Source: an uncultured Lachnospiraceae bacterium (GTDB taxonomy: Bacteria > Bacillota_A > Clostridia > Lachnospirales > Lachnospiraceae). Taken from it: DNA of 5,626 nt. Below, piece by piece: positions 1 to 5,127 of the stretch. Both the position numbers and the translations under genes were made by a program. A model generated the notes under the pieces. It worked only from the letters and a program-made list of their open reading frames with translations, ran no database searches and had not been told where the DNA came from. Positions within the stretch are counted from its first letter, which is position 1. Every line of letters starts with the position of its first letter. The DNA is taken from positions 1 through 5,626 of the forward strand of contig CADAHD010000287.1 of the NCBI GenBank assembly GCA_902787595.1, in the 5' to 3' direction.

Positions 1-623
1 TCATAGCCCAGATAGATCAGAAATGCTGCGGAGGCAGCGATGATGATCAGCTGAACGATGTCACGGCCGTTACAGTCTGCTGCGCTGTAACTGCTCCAGC
101 CAAGGTAAACAATCAGGAAAGCGGCAAAGAGCAGCAGTATCCTTAACGGTTTAAGCTGAAAAGGCCTGTGAAGATTAAAGCTTATTGAGCCGACGGTGAC
201 ATGGGCGCCTTCGGGAATATTAAAGACAACACAGAGCTCATGTACATTGCCATAAGAATAGACATCACAATAGCCGCTCATGGGCAGGTCTTTTGCGATC
301 GTTATATCCGCAAGAGGATAGATATAAGCATTGCCTTCGTCGGTTAATTCGACATGGGCGGTAATTGTGTCACTGCCTTCAATGCTGACATTTTCGATCA
401 GAACATTATCAACGGAAGAATCAATGCTTACATGATTGGTTTCATATTCGGCGGGACCGTATATTTCGTAGGGACCGCCAAGTTCGCCCTTTTCGTTGCC
501 CAGAGTGGTGAAAGAACGGTAATTGAAGACGATCAGTTCTGCAGCAAATGAAAAAGCCAACAGGATCAGGAGAGCCGGCAATAACTTCTTTATATTCTTC
601 AGATCCGGAAGGCTTATCTTCAT
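1..623 (-). CDS. Membrane protein, 5' part only (runs off left edge)
   Basis: An open frame of 207 codons starts at ATG 623-621 and continues past position 1 with no stop. Residues 1-13 are short and basic, followed by a hydrophobic segment at about 14-34. Residues 35-150 form a polar, beta-rich stretch with no cysteine pairs or known catalytic motif, expected outside the membrane. Two more hydrophobic segments follow at about 160-176 and 189-207. This topology (one helix, an external domain, then a run of helices) resembles large polytopic proteins acting on cell-surface glycans or lipid-linked sugars, but that is inference; no family signature is visible in this part. The start lies 7 bases after the stop of the upstream radical SAM gene, with only a weak GTGGAA-like binding site overlapping that gene's end, so translational coupling is likely. 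That it is coding is fairly sure; its function is not. Confidence 0.8.
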   Translation of the reverse strand, partial: MKISLPDLKNIKKLLPALLILLAFSFAAELIVFNYRSFTTLGNEKGELGGPYEIYGPAEYETNHVSIDSSVDNVLIENVSIEGSDTITAHVELTDEGNAYIYPLADITIAKDLPMSGYCDVYSYGNVHELCVVFNIPEGAHVTVGSISFNLHRPFQLKPLRILLLFAAFLIVYLGWSSYSAADCNGRDIVQLIIIAASAAFLIYLGY

Positions 624-630
624 TTTAATA

Positions 631-1614
631 TCAATTCCACTTTGAGAACATGGTCTGGCGCGCGCCGCGCATAGGGCGTCCCTTCAGTACGTCGTTTACG
701 GCGTCCATGCGAAGACCTGCATCGATAAAGTCGCAATGCTTACAGAAGGGGAAGTTCTGGCGTCCGTCGCCTATCTTTTCGCGGGCGTCACGGTACTTAT
801 CGCCGAACCAGATCTCCTTAAGGCTCTGTGTGCGGAGATCGCCTAAGGTGGTAGCCTCAAAATTATCGCAGCAGCAGAGTCCGCAGCGCCCGTCGGGGAA
901 GATGAACAGATCCGTGAAGGGCATGAGACAGGTTTCTTTTATCTCTGTCTGCTTGGCTGCCTTGTTGGGCGCGGAGCCGGCACGGTTGGTGAGCACGGCC
1001 TTGATATAGCGCATCTGTATAAGTATTTCCACATCCTGGAATTTCTCAGGGCGGGCTTTTACATAATCGTATATCTCCTGAATGTTATCGTGAAGCTTCA
1101 TATCATCACAGTAATTATTGATGATGAGCTGGTCGACATAGGGCACGATGGCTTTAAGGCGCTCGATGTCGAGTATCAGGCCGTTTGTGGACATGAAGAT
1201 AAAGCTGTAAGGCAGCTTTTCGCGGCAGTATTTGTGGAAGTCCACGATACGGTTGTCCAGCCAGGGCTCGTTATTTCCGTAGAGTGTGAGATGCCCGCGG
1301 TAATCCCAGTCTGCCAGCTGGTCGATGATACTGTAGAAGAGCTCTTCATCCATGCGCTTGAAAGGACGCTTGTCACGGCCTTTGGATGCTGCGCAGAATT
1401 CACAGCCGCTGTTGCAGCGGTTGATGGTCTCGAGATTTACGATCAGCGGGTGGGGAGGTTCCGGGCAGCTGTTGAAATAATCTATATAACGCTGCTGGTT
1501 CTTCACACGGGTCTTGAACTGCAGTTTAAGATATGCGTCGGATGACAGATGGGGGAAGCGTTTTTGCATTTCCCAGCCGAAACGACCCATAAAATTATGA
1601 TATCGGACTGACAT
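631..1614 (-). CDS. Radical SAM protein with C-terminal SPASM domain
   Basis: The 327-residue product carries the radical SAM cluster motif CNSGCEFC (Cys67, Cys71, Cys74, a CxxxCxxC), which binds a 4Fe-4S cluster and S-adenosylmethionine. GNNEP at 113-117 takes the place of the usual GGEP motif. The C-terminal cysteines (229, 244, 247-249, 291, 294, ending FCKHCDF) fit a SPASM domain holding auxiliary iron-sulfur clusters. Such enzymes modify peptides, proteins or small molecules by radical chemistry; the substrate cannot be read here and no small precursor peptide gene is visible nearby. The frame is open to 1662, but ATG 1614 is preferred because AGAGGAGA lies 7 bases upstream, whereas the longer start at 1662 overlaps the -10 of the likely promoter. 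It is the first gene of a minus-strand pair with the membrane protein 7 bases downstream, suggesting a shared, perhaps cell-surface, task (inference). Confidence 0.92.
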   Translation of the reverse strand: MSVRYHNFMGRFGWEMQKRFPHLSSDAYLKLQFKTRVKNQQRYIDYFNSCPEPPHPLIVNLETINRCNSGCEFCAASKGRDKRPFKRMDEELFYSIIDQLADWDYRGHLTLYGNNEPWLDNRIVDFHKYCREKLPYSFIFMSTNGLILDIERLKAIVPYVDQLIINNYCDDMKLHDNIQEIYDYVKARPEKFQDVEILIQMRYIKAVLTNRAGSAPNKAAKQTEIKETCLMPFTDLFIFPDGRCGLCCCDNFEATTLGDLRTQSLKEIWFGDKYRDAREKIGDGRQNFPFCKHCDFIDAGLRMDAVNDVLKGRPMRGARQTMFSKWN

Positions 1615-1620
1615 AAGTAT

Positions 1621-1628
1621 TCTCCTCT
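1621..1628 (-). promoter_or_regulatory. Ribosome binding site that decides the radical SAM start
   Basis: AGAGGAGA on the minus strand sits 7 bases before ATG 1614. No comparable site precedes the longer in-frame start at 1662, so this site supports the 327-residue version. Confidence 0.85.
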
Positions 1629-1652
1629 TTGATGCTCTTATAAAAAATAACG

Positions 1653-1680
1653 TTGACATCATAGCATATTATGGTAAAAA
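1653..1680 (+). promoter_or_regulatory. Possible divergent promoter toward nadD
   Basis: A perfect TTGACA (1653-1658) is followed, after 16 bases, by TAAAAA (1675-1680, 4 of 6) with TG one base ahead of it. It lies inside the minus-strand promoter, sharing base 1658. If used, the nadD leader would be about 165 bases and contain the palindromic repeat. The weak -10 keeps confidence low, but no better nadD promoter is visible in 1690-1850. Confidence 0.35.
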
Positions 1681-1686
1681 TGTAAA
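1658..1686 (-). promoter_or_regulatory. Sigma-A type promoter for the radical SAM/membrane gene pair
   Basis: On the minus strand TTTACA (1686-1681, 5 of 6 matches) is followed by a 17-base spacer and TATGAT (1663-1658, 5 of 6), preceded by TG one base upstream (extended -10). Transcription would begin near 1651, leaving a leader of about 37 bases with a good ribosome binding site. It is one of the best promoter matches in the window. Confidence 0.75.
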
Positions 1687-1693
1687 TTACAGC

Positions 1694-1707
1694 TACAATA
1701 TATTGTA
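1694..1707. promoter_or_regulatory. Perfect 14-bp palindrome, candidate operator
   Basis: TACAATATATTGTA reads the same on both strands. It lies 7 bp beyond the -35 of the minus-strand promoter and just inside the transcript of the possible plus-strand promoter, a position suited to a dimeric regulator. It is AT-rich, so chance is possible and no regulator is identified. Confidence 0.35.
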
Positions 1708-1729
1708 AAAATATTCTCAGGGCTGAGCC

Positions 1730-1815
1730 ATCGGAATGACAGGGAGGGACGGCGGTCTCAGAATGACAGCCACTCATCCGGCCGGTCATCCTGAGCGTAG
1801 CGAAGGATCCTGAAT
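1730..1815. repeat. Palindromic intergenic repeat, copy 1 (upstream of nadD)
   Basis: CTCAGAATGAC (1757-1767) and GTCATCCTGAG (1785-1795) form an inverted pair with one mismatch around a CCGGCCGG apex region. The right arm continues CGTAGC then GAAGGATCCTGAA (1802-1814). A degenerate extra left arm, CGGAATGACAG, begins at 1731. The same end blocks recur at 2486-2521. Elements of this wording are widespread between genes in gut bacteria; they are non-autonomous and of unknown function. This copy separates nadD from its likely promoter. Confidence 0.8.
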
Positions 1816-1852
1816 GTGTAGATCATATAGATAAAGCGGGGCTTGTTAAATT

Positions 1853-2476
1853 ATGAAAAAGACCGGAATACTGGGCGGGACTTTTGATCCCATACATAAC
1901 GGACATATGGAAATGGCGGAAATGGCTGTCAGGCAGCTTGAGCTTGATGAGCTGATACTGCTGCCGGCCGGAAATCCGTATTTCAAGAAAGGGATAACGC
2001 CGTACGAGGACAGATATAAGATGTGCAGCCTGGCAGCGGCGAACAGCGCATATAGAGACCGCATAAGCGTAAGCCGTCTGGAAGCGGACGAAAGCAAACC
2101 TACATATACTTATGCGACACTGGCTGCCGTCAGGGAGTCCGAACCGGAGATGGAGCTGTATTTTCTATGCGGCGCAGATGTGCTGGAGAGCATACACAGC
2201 TGGAAAAATCCCGAAGGTATATTTGCGGCGGCAAAGCTGGCAGTGTTTGAGAGGGATGGATCGGAGAGTGTGAGACAGTCGGCCCTGAAGCTGAAAGAGG
2301 CTTTCCCGCAGGCTGAGTGCGTATTTATAAGCGGAGATACGCCGGATATTTCATCCACAATGGTAAGGGAGCGCGTTAAGAGAGGGGAGAGCATTAAAGG
2401 GCTGGTGTGCGCGGCAGTAGCGGAGTTCATTGAGAGCAGGGGGTTCTATCAGGATTCTTCGCTTCGCTTAGAATGA
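1853..2476 (+). CDS. nadD: Nicotinate-nucleotide adenylyltransferase
   Basis: This 207-residue protein joins nicotinate mononucleotide and ATP to give deamido-NAD and pyrophosphate, a central cytoplasmic step of NAD synthesis. The nucleotidyltransferase signature GGTFDPIHNGH is at residues 8-18, the substrate-binding stretch PAGNPYFK at 38-45, KPTYTYATL at 82-90, the FLCGAD...SWKNPE segment at about 104-121, and the ISSTMVR nucleotide-binding motif at 166-172. Length and motif order match the family. The start sits a few residues before GGTFDP as usual, although its ribosome binding site (GGGG at 1838-1841) is weak and rather far. The last eight residues (200-207) and the stop are written by the palindromic repeat that follows, so the natural end was probably near Tyr199. 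Partners common in relatives (obgE, yqeK HD phosphatase, rsfS) are absent next to it. No terminator follows it. Confidence 0.96.
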   Translation: MKKTGILGGTFDPIHNGHMEMAEMAVRQLELDELILLPAGNPYFKKGITPYEDRYKMCSLAAANSAYRDRISVSRLEADESKPTYTYATLAAVRESEPEMELYFLCGADVLESIHSWKNPEGIFAAAKLAVFERDGSESVRQSALKLKEAFPQAECVFISGDTPDISSTMVRERVKRGESIKGLVCAAVAEFIESRGFYQDSSLRLE

Positions 2477-2521
2477 CAGGCAGGTGTCATCCTGAGGAGC
2501 ATAGCGACGAAGGATCCTGAA
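2449..2521. repeat. Palindromic intergenic repeat, copy 2, overlapping the nadD 3' end
   Basis: The left arm (2449-2478, ending AGAATGACA) and right arm (2485-2520, starting TGTCATCCTGAG) form a long imperfect palindrome around a six-base centre. The right arm shares GTCATCCTGAG and GAAGGATCCTGAA with copy 1, but has a 12-base middle (2497-2508) where copy 1 has 6. It supplies the last eight codons and the stop of nadD and fills most of the gap to the convergent activase gene. There is no T-tract, so it does not look like a classic terminator. Confidence 0.85.
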
Positions 2522-2537
2522 AGACTGCCGGTATAAA

Positions 2538-3254
2538 CTAAGCTGCACTGTATCTCAAAGCAGCTTTTGGTATGTACTTCTGTACAGCCTTAAGCATTTC
2601 GTCAAGTTCTTCATCGGAAAAAGTCATAAAGCGGTCGGCGCTGCCTTCTATAACGGAGATGACGCCGTCGCTTTTTTTGTATGACTGAAGGGTGTAGGTC
2701 TTAGCGCCCGCAAGCCAGCGGCCGATCCCTTCCATGTCGCTTATATCATGCAATCTCTTAACAAGAGTGGTGCGGAATTCATATTCGATGCCGCATTCCA
2801 TAATGTAGCGGATCGATTCCATATAAGGAGCCATATCGATATCTTTAAGGCCGCAGACCATAGCATATTTGGAAGGGGCGGCTTTTATATCCATGGCGAT
2901 CATATCGATCAGACCGTCTTCATAGAGCTGTTTTATCATAGCCGGGTTGGACCCGTTGGAATCCAGTTTGACGGGAAGGCCCAGGTCTTTGATGCGGCGT
3001 ATAAGATCCGGCAGGTCAGTATGGAGCGTGGGCTCACCGCCGGTGATGCATACGCCCTCCAATATATTGCGGCGTTTCTTTATATGAGAGAGGACTTCTT
3101 CTTCGGCAACGGGTTCGTCAAAATGCGCGGGCAGAACGAGCGCCGCATTCTGGCAAAAAGGGCAGCGCAGATTGCAGCCGCGGGTAAATACCGTGCAGGC
3201 CAGTCTGCCGGGATAGTCCAATAAGGTTGTGGGTAAAAAGCCTCCGATGATCAT
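2538..3254 (-). CDS. nrdG: Anaerobic ribonucleoside-triphosphate reductase activating protein
   Basis: The 238-residue radical SAM protein opens IIGGFLPTTLLDYPG, the typical N-terminus of the short NrdG-like activase family. The cluster motif CNLRCPFC (Cys27, Cys31, Cys34) follows, with TGGEP at 71-75, LDSNG at 97-101 and MDIKA at 121-125. Family members use S-adenosylmethionine to place a glycyl radical on the class III reductase NrdD, allowing deoxynucleotide synthesis without oxygen. nrdD is not in this window, so activation of another glycyl radical enzyme cannot be excluded. The frame is open to GTG 3290, but the family start fits ATG 3254; the extra 12 residues would be hydrophobic and coincide with a strong promoter. 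ATG 3254 has no ribosome binding site and lies about where transcription should start. The gene converges on nadD and diverges from pckA. Confidence 0.9.
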   Translation of the reverse strand: MIIGGFLPTTLLDYPGRLACTVFTRGCNLRCPFCQNAALVLPAHFDEPVAEEEVLSHIKKRRNILEGVCITGGEPTLHTDLPDLIRRIKDLGLPVKLDSNGSNPAMIKQLYEDGLIDMIAMDIKAAPSKYAMVCGLKDIDMAPYMESIRYIMECGIEYEFRTTLVKRLHDISDMEGIGRWLAGAKTYTLQSYKKSDGVISVIEGSADRFMTFSDEELDEMLKAVQKYIPKAALRYSAA

Positions 3255-3261
3255 AAAAAGG

Positions 3262-3290
3262 ATTATAACAGAAAGTACACAAAATTTCAC
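3262..3290 (-). promoter_or_regulatory. Extended -10 promoter abutting the activase start
   Basis: A perfect TATAAT (3267-3262, minus strand) has TG one base upstream. GTGAAA (3290-3285, 4 of 6) stands 17 bases further up as a possible -35. The predicted start of transcription, about 3255, falls on or next to ATG 3254, which would make the mRNA leaderless. An alternative is a promoter further up combined with translation from GTG 3290. Confidence 0.55.
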
Positions 3291-3318
3291 TTGATTTTAC
3301 ATCCGTTATATGTATAAT
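3291..3318 (+). promoter_or_regulatory. pckA promoter
   Basis: TTGATT (3291-3296, 4 of 6) and a perfect TATAAT (3313-3318) are separated by 16 bases. Transcription should begin near 3325, giving a leader of about 54 bases. It is divergent from the activase promoter; the two -35 elements are adjacent (3285-3290 and 3291-3296). Confidence 0.7.
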
Positions 3319-3328
3319 ATTTGTGGAC

Positions 3329-3349
3329 TGATTAGTTTAATCAAACTAA
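3329..3349. promoter_or_regulatory. Overlapping inverted repeats in the early pckA leader
   Basis: Two dyads share the same bases: TTAGTTT (3332-3338) with AAACTAA (3343-3349), and TGATTA (3329-3334) with TAATCA (3338-3343). They begin about five bases after the predicted transcription start, a position expected for a repressor operator. The sequence does not match a regulator I can name, such as the Rex consensus. A weak RNA hairpin is the alternative. Confidence 0.4.
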
Positions 3350-3365
3350 CAATATATTTATGAGA

Positions 3366-3372
3366 AAAGGAG
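3366..3372 (+). promoter_or_regulatory. pckA ribosome binding site
   Basis: AAAGGAG lies 6 bases before ATG 3379, an ideal spacing. The intact promoter, binding site and start suggest the damage to the gene is recent or not real. Confidence 0.8.
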
Positions 3373-3378
3373 AAAAAG

Positions 3379-3597
3379 ATGGCACAGATCGATTTGAGCA
3401 AGTATGGCATTACAGGTGTTAAGGAGATTTTCTACAATCCCTCCTATGAGCAGCTGTACAAGGATGAGATGGATCCCTCTCTTACCGGCTATGACAAGGG
3501 TCAGCTGACAGAGCTGGATGCAGTTAACGTTATGACCGGTATCTACACCGGACGTTCCCCTAAAGACAAGGGATGCATGCAAGAAGCTTGCTGTTGA
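3379..3597 (+). CDS. PckA N-terminal fragment
   Basis: The true PckA frame runs from the ATG to GRSPKDK (ending 3570), then eight unrelated residues (GCMQEACC) lead to a TGA. It keeps the substrate-binding arginine of GRSPKD but no nucleotide site. It has the native promoter and ribosome binding site, so a 72-residue peptide would be made; no function is expected. Confidence 0.6.
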   Translation: MAQIDLSKYGITGVKEIFYNPSYEQLYKDEMDPSLTGYDKGQLTELDAVNVMTGIYTGRSPKDKGCMQEACC

Positions 3598-3901
3598 GCA
3601 GCTGTCAAACAAGAGCCTTTACGTTGTAGATGCATTCTGCGGCGCTAACAAGGACACCAGAATGGCAGTTCGTTTCATCATGGAAGTTGCTTGGCAGGCA
3701 CACTTTGTAGAGAATATGTTCATCAAGCCTACCGCTGAGGAGCAGGCAAACTTCGAGCCTAACTTCGTAGTATACACCGCTTCAAAGGCAAAGGTTGAGA
3801 ACTACAAGGAGCTGGGCCTTAACTCTGAGACCGCAGTTCTGTTCAATGTAACAAGCCGTGAGCAGGTTATCTTAAATACCTGGCAGTTCTGTTCAATGTA
3901 A
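3572..3901 (+). CDS. PckA middle fragment, without its own start
   Basis: Read in the second frame from 3572, this block gives [22 protein letters not shown] and onward through [17 protein letters not shown] to VILNTW at 3883, all good PckA sequence. The duplicated unit then adds QFCSM and a TAA. The first ATG in frame is 3662, with no ribosome binding site, so independent translation is unlikely. Confidence 0.55.
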   Translation, partial: DACKKLAVEQLSNKSLYVVDAFCGANKDTRMAVRFIMEVAWQAHFVENMFIKPTAEEQANFEPNFVVYTASKAKVENYKELGLNSETAVLFNVTSREQVILNTWQFCSM

Positions 3902-3933
3902 CAAGCCGTGAGCAGGTTATCTTAAATACCTGG
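3834..3933 (+). repeat. Exact 50-bp tandem duplication inside pckA
   Basis: Bases 3834-3883 are repeated without a mismatch as 3884-3933; each copy begins CAGTTCTGTTC and ends AAATACCTGG. Removing one copy joins NTW directly to YGGEMKKGM, exactly the order in intact PckA, so the second copy is surplus. Since 50 is not a multiple of three, the frame is lost. Confidence 0.97.
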
Positions 3934-4950
3934 TACGGCGGTGAGATGAAGAAAGGTATGTTCTCAATGATGAACTACTTCCTTCCTCTTGATGGTATGG
4001 CTTCAATGCACTGCTCCGCAAACACCGATATGGAAGGTAAGCACACCGCTATCTTCTTCGGTCTGTCAGGAACAGGTAAGACCACACTTTCAACCGATCC
4101 TAAGAGACTCCTCATCGGTGATGACGAGCACGGCTGGGATGACAACGGCGTATTCAACTTCGAGGGCGGATGCTATGCAAAGGTTATCAACCTGTCCAAG
4201 GAGAACGAGCCCGACATCTACAATGCTATCAAGAGAGATGCTCTTCTTGAGAACGTTACTGTTGATGCAAACGGAAAGATCGATTTCGCAGATAAGAGCG
4301 TAACCGAGAATACCCGTGTTTCTTATCCTATCGAGCACATCACCAATATCGTTAAGAAGGTAAACGGCGTATCTTCAGGCCCTGCAGCAGAGAATGTAAT
4401 CTTCCTTTCTGCAGATGCATTCGGAGTACTGCCTCCCGTTTCTATCCTTACACCTGAGCAGACTCAGTACTACTTCCTGAGCGGTTTCACCGCTAAGCTG
4501 GCAGGTACAGAGCGCGGTATCACCGAGCCTACACCTACCTTCAGCGCTTGCTTCGGCCAGGCATTCCTTGAGCTGCATCCTACCAAGTACGGCGAGGAGC
4601 TGGTTAAGAAAATGGAGAAGAGCGGCGCTAAGGCTTACCTTGTAAACACCGGCTGGAACGGAACCGGCAAGCGTATCTCCATTCCCGATACCCGTGGTAT
4701 CATCGATGCTATCCTGAATGGCGATATCAAGAAGGCTCCTACCAAGAAGATCCCCATCTTCGATTTCGAAGTTCCTACCGAGCTTCCCGGCGTTTCTACT
4801 GAGATCCTTGATCCCAGAGATACCTACGCTGATGCTTCCGAGTGGGAGACCAAGGCTAAGGATCTGGCTGCAAGATTCCAGAAGAACTTCAAGAAGTATG
4901 AGACCAACGAGTCAGGCAAGGCACTTGTTGCTGCAGGCCCTCAGCTGTAA
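3934..4950 (+). CDS. PckA C-terminal catalytic fragment
   Basis: This 338-residue block holds the nucleotide-binding and metal-binding half of the enzyme: [14 protein letters not shown], the P-loop, [38 protein letters not shown], the [15 protein letters not shown] loop region, [10 protein letters not shown], and the conserved end. It is back in the same frame as the N-terminal fragment. The first ATG is 3946 and has no convincing ribosome binding site. Without the N-terminal domain it should not be active. Confidence 0.7.
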   Translation, partial: YGGEMKKGMFSMMNYFLPLDGMASMHCSANTDMEGKHTAIFFGLSGTGKTTLSTDPKRLLIGDDEHGWDDNGVFNFEGGCYAKVINLSKENEPDIYNAIKRDALLENVTVDANGKIDFADKSVTENTRVSYPIEHITNIVKKVNGVSSGPAAENVIFLSADAFGVLPPVSILTPEQTQYYFLSGFTAKLAGTERGITEPTPTFSACFGQAFLELHPTKYGEELVKKMEKSGAKAYLVNTGWNGTGKRISIPDTRGIIDAILNGDIKKAPTKKIPIFDFEVPTELPGVSTEILDPRDTYADASEWETKAKDLAARFQKNFKKYETNESGKALVAAGPQL

Positions 4951-4976
4951 TCCATACGGAATAGTAAGAAACATCA

Positions 4977-5008
4977 AGGGGCGTGGCCGTAAGGCTGCGC
5001 CTCTTTTT
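4977..5008 (+). terminator. Rho-independent terminator of pckA
   Basis: A 12-bp stem (4977-4988 with 4993-5004, three G-U pairs) closes a GTAA tetraloop of the stable GNRA type. A run of T at 5004-5008 follows directly. It begins 26 bases after the pckA stop. Confidence 0.92.
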
Positions 5009-5016
5009 GTATCGCA

Positions 5017-5060
5017 GAGCCGCCGAAAGGAATATGTCAGCTAAAGCTGACCGGCGGCTC
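5017..5060 (+). other. GC-rich two-part hairpin, possible structured RNA or repeat
   Basis: GAGCCGCCG (5017-5025) pairs perfectly with CGGCGGCTC (5052-5060). Inside, GTCAGCT (5036-5042) pairs with AGCTGAC (5045-5051), leaving a ten-base one-sided bulge, AAAGGAATAT (5026-5035). The inner stem abuts the outer one on the 3' side, so they can stack. I recognise no known RNA family. It sits between two terminators with little room for a promoter of its own. Confidence 0.6.
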
Positions 5061-5065
5061 ACGGG

Positions 5066-5104
5066 CGAGTAGGGTGCGATTCCATCTTCCCTACTCGATT
5101 TTTT
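5066..5104 (+). terminator. Second rho-independent terminator
   Basis: CGAGTAGGG (5066-5074) and CCCTACTCG (5089-5097) pair perfectly around a 14-base loop, followed by six T residues (5099-5104). It either backs up the pckA terminator or ends a small transcript that includes the preceding hairpin. No T-tract serves the opposite strand. Confidence 0.82.
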
Positions 5105-5123
5105 GATAGGGGTGTGGTAGAAT
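5095..5123 (+). promoter_or_regulatory. Possible extended -10 promoter for the DUF4236 gene
   Basis: TAGAAT (5118-5123, 5 of 6) has TG one base upstream. The element 17 bases further up, TCGATT (5095-5100), is poor and overlaps the terminator stem. Transcription would start near 5130, putting the composite repeat into a leader of about 147 bases. Confidence 0.4.
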
Positions 5124-5127
5124 GGCG

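Larger units (their letters stand above)
3379..4950 (+). pseudogene. pckA: ATP-type phosphoenolpyruvate carboxykinase, broken by two frameshifting lesions
   Basis: Intact PckA interconverts oxaloacetate plus ATP with PEP, CO2 and ADP; in anaerobes it often runs toward oxaloacetate. Here the protein must be pieced together from three blocks: 3379-3570, 3572-3883 and 3934-4950, about 64, 104 and 338 residues. That totals 506, some 30 short of the family's usual 535-540. Substrate arginine motif GRSPKDK (3550-3570), YGGEMKK (from 3934), MHCSAN (4006-4023), the ATP P-loop GLSGTGKT (4060-4083), metal-binding IGDDEHGWD (4114-4140), ENTRVSYP and the C-terminal ALVAAGPQL are all present. The first junction loses the segment after SPKDK and shifts the frame to a TGA at 3595. 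The second is an exact 50-bp tandem duplication leading to a TAA at 3899. Elsewhere the wording is highly conserved with no further decay, so a very recent mutation or an assembly error are the two readings; as written it cannot make full PckA. Confidence 0.9.

Noticed and set aside
650..1009. A 119-codon plus-strand open frame
   Set aside because: It is antisense to the SPASM region of the radical SAM gene, Arg/Ser-rich and without recognisable domains.
1090..1545. A 151-codon plus-strand open frame
   Set aside because: It lies wholly opposite the radical SAM gene and has no motif; the minus strand carries the conserved cysteine motifs.
1730..2521. CRISPR array, because similar units recur
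   Set aside because: There are only two palindromic copies, about 700 bases apart with a gene between them, and no regular spacers or cas genes.
2748..3224. A 158-codon plus-strand open frame
   Set aside because: It is the shadow of the nrdG-like gene, which has clear radical SAM motifs on the other strand.
3332..3349. Rex redox-repressor site in the pckA leader
   Set aside because: The 18-bp symmetric length fits, but the arms TTAGTTT/AAACTAA do not match the TTGTTAA/TTAACAA consensus.
5034..5072. A 12-codon open frame (MSAKADRRLTGE) inside the hairpin, possible leader peptide
   Set aside because: AAAGGA lies too close to the ATG, the codons are dictated by the palindrome, and no regulated gene follows before the terminator.
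5066..5104. Tetrahydrofolate riboswitch, suggested by GAGTAGGGTG
   Set aside because: The conserved second half and pseudoknot segments are missing; the bases are fully explained by a perfect terminator stem.
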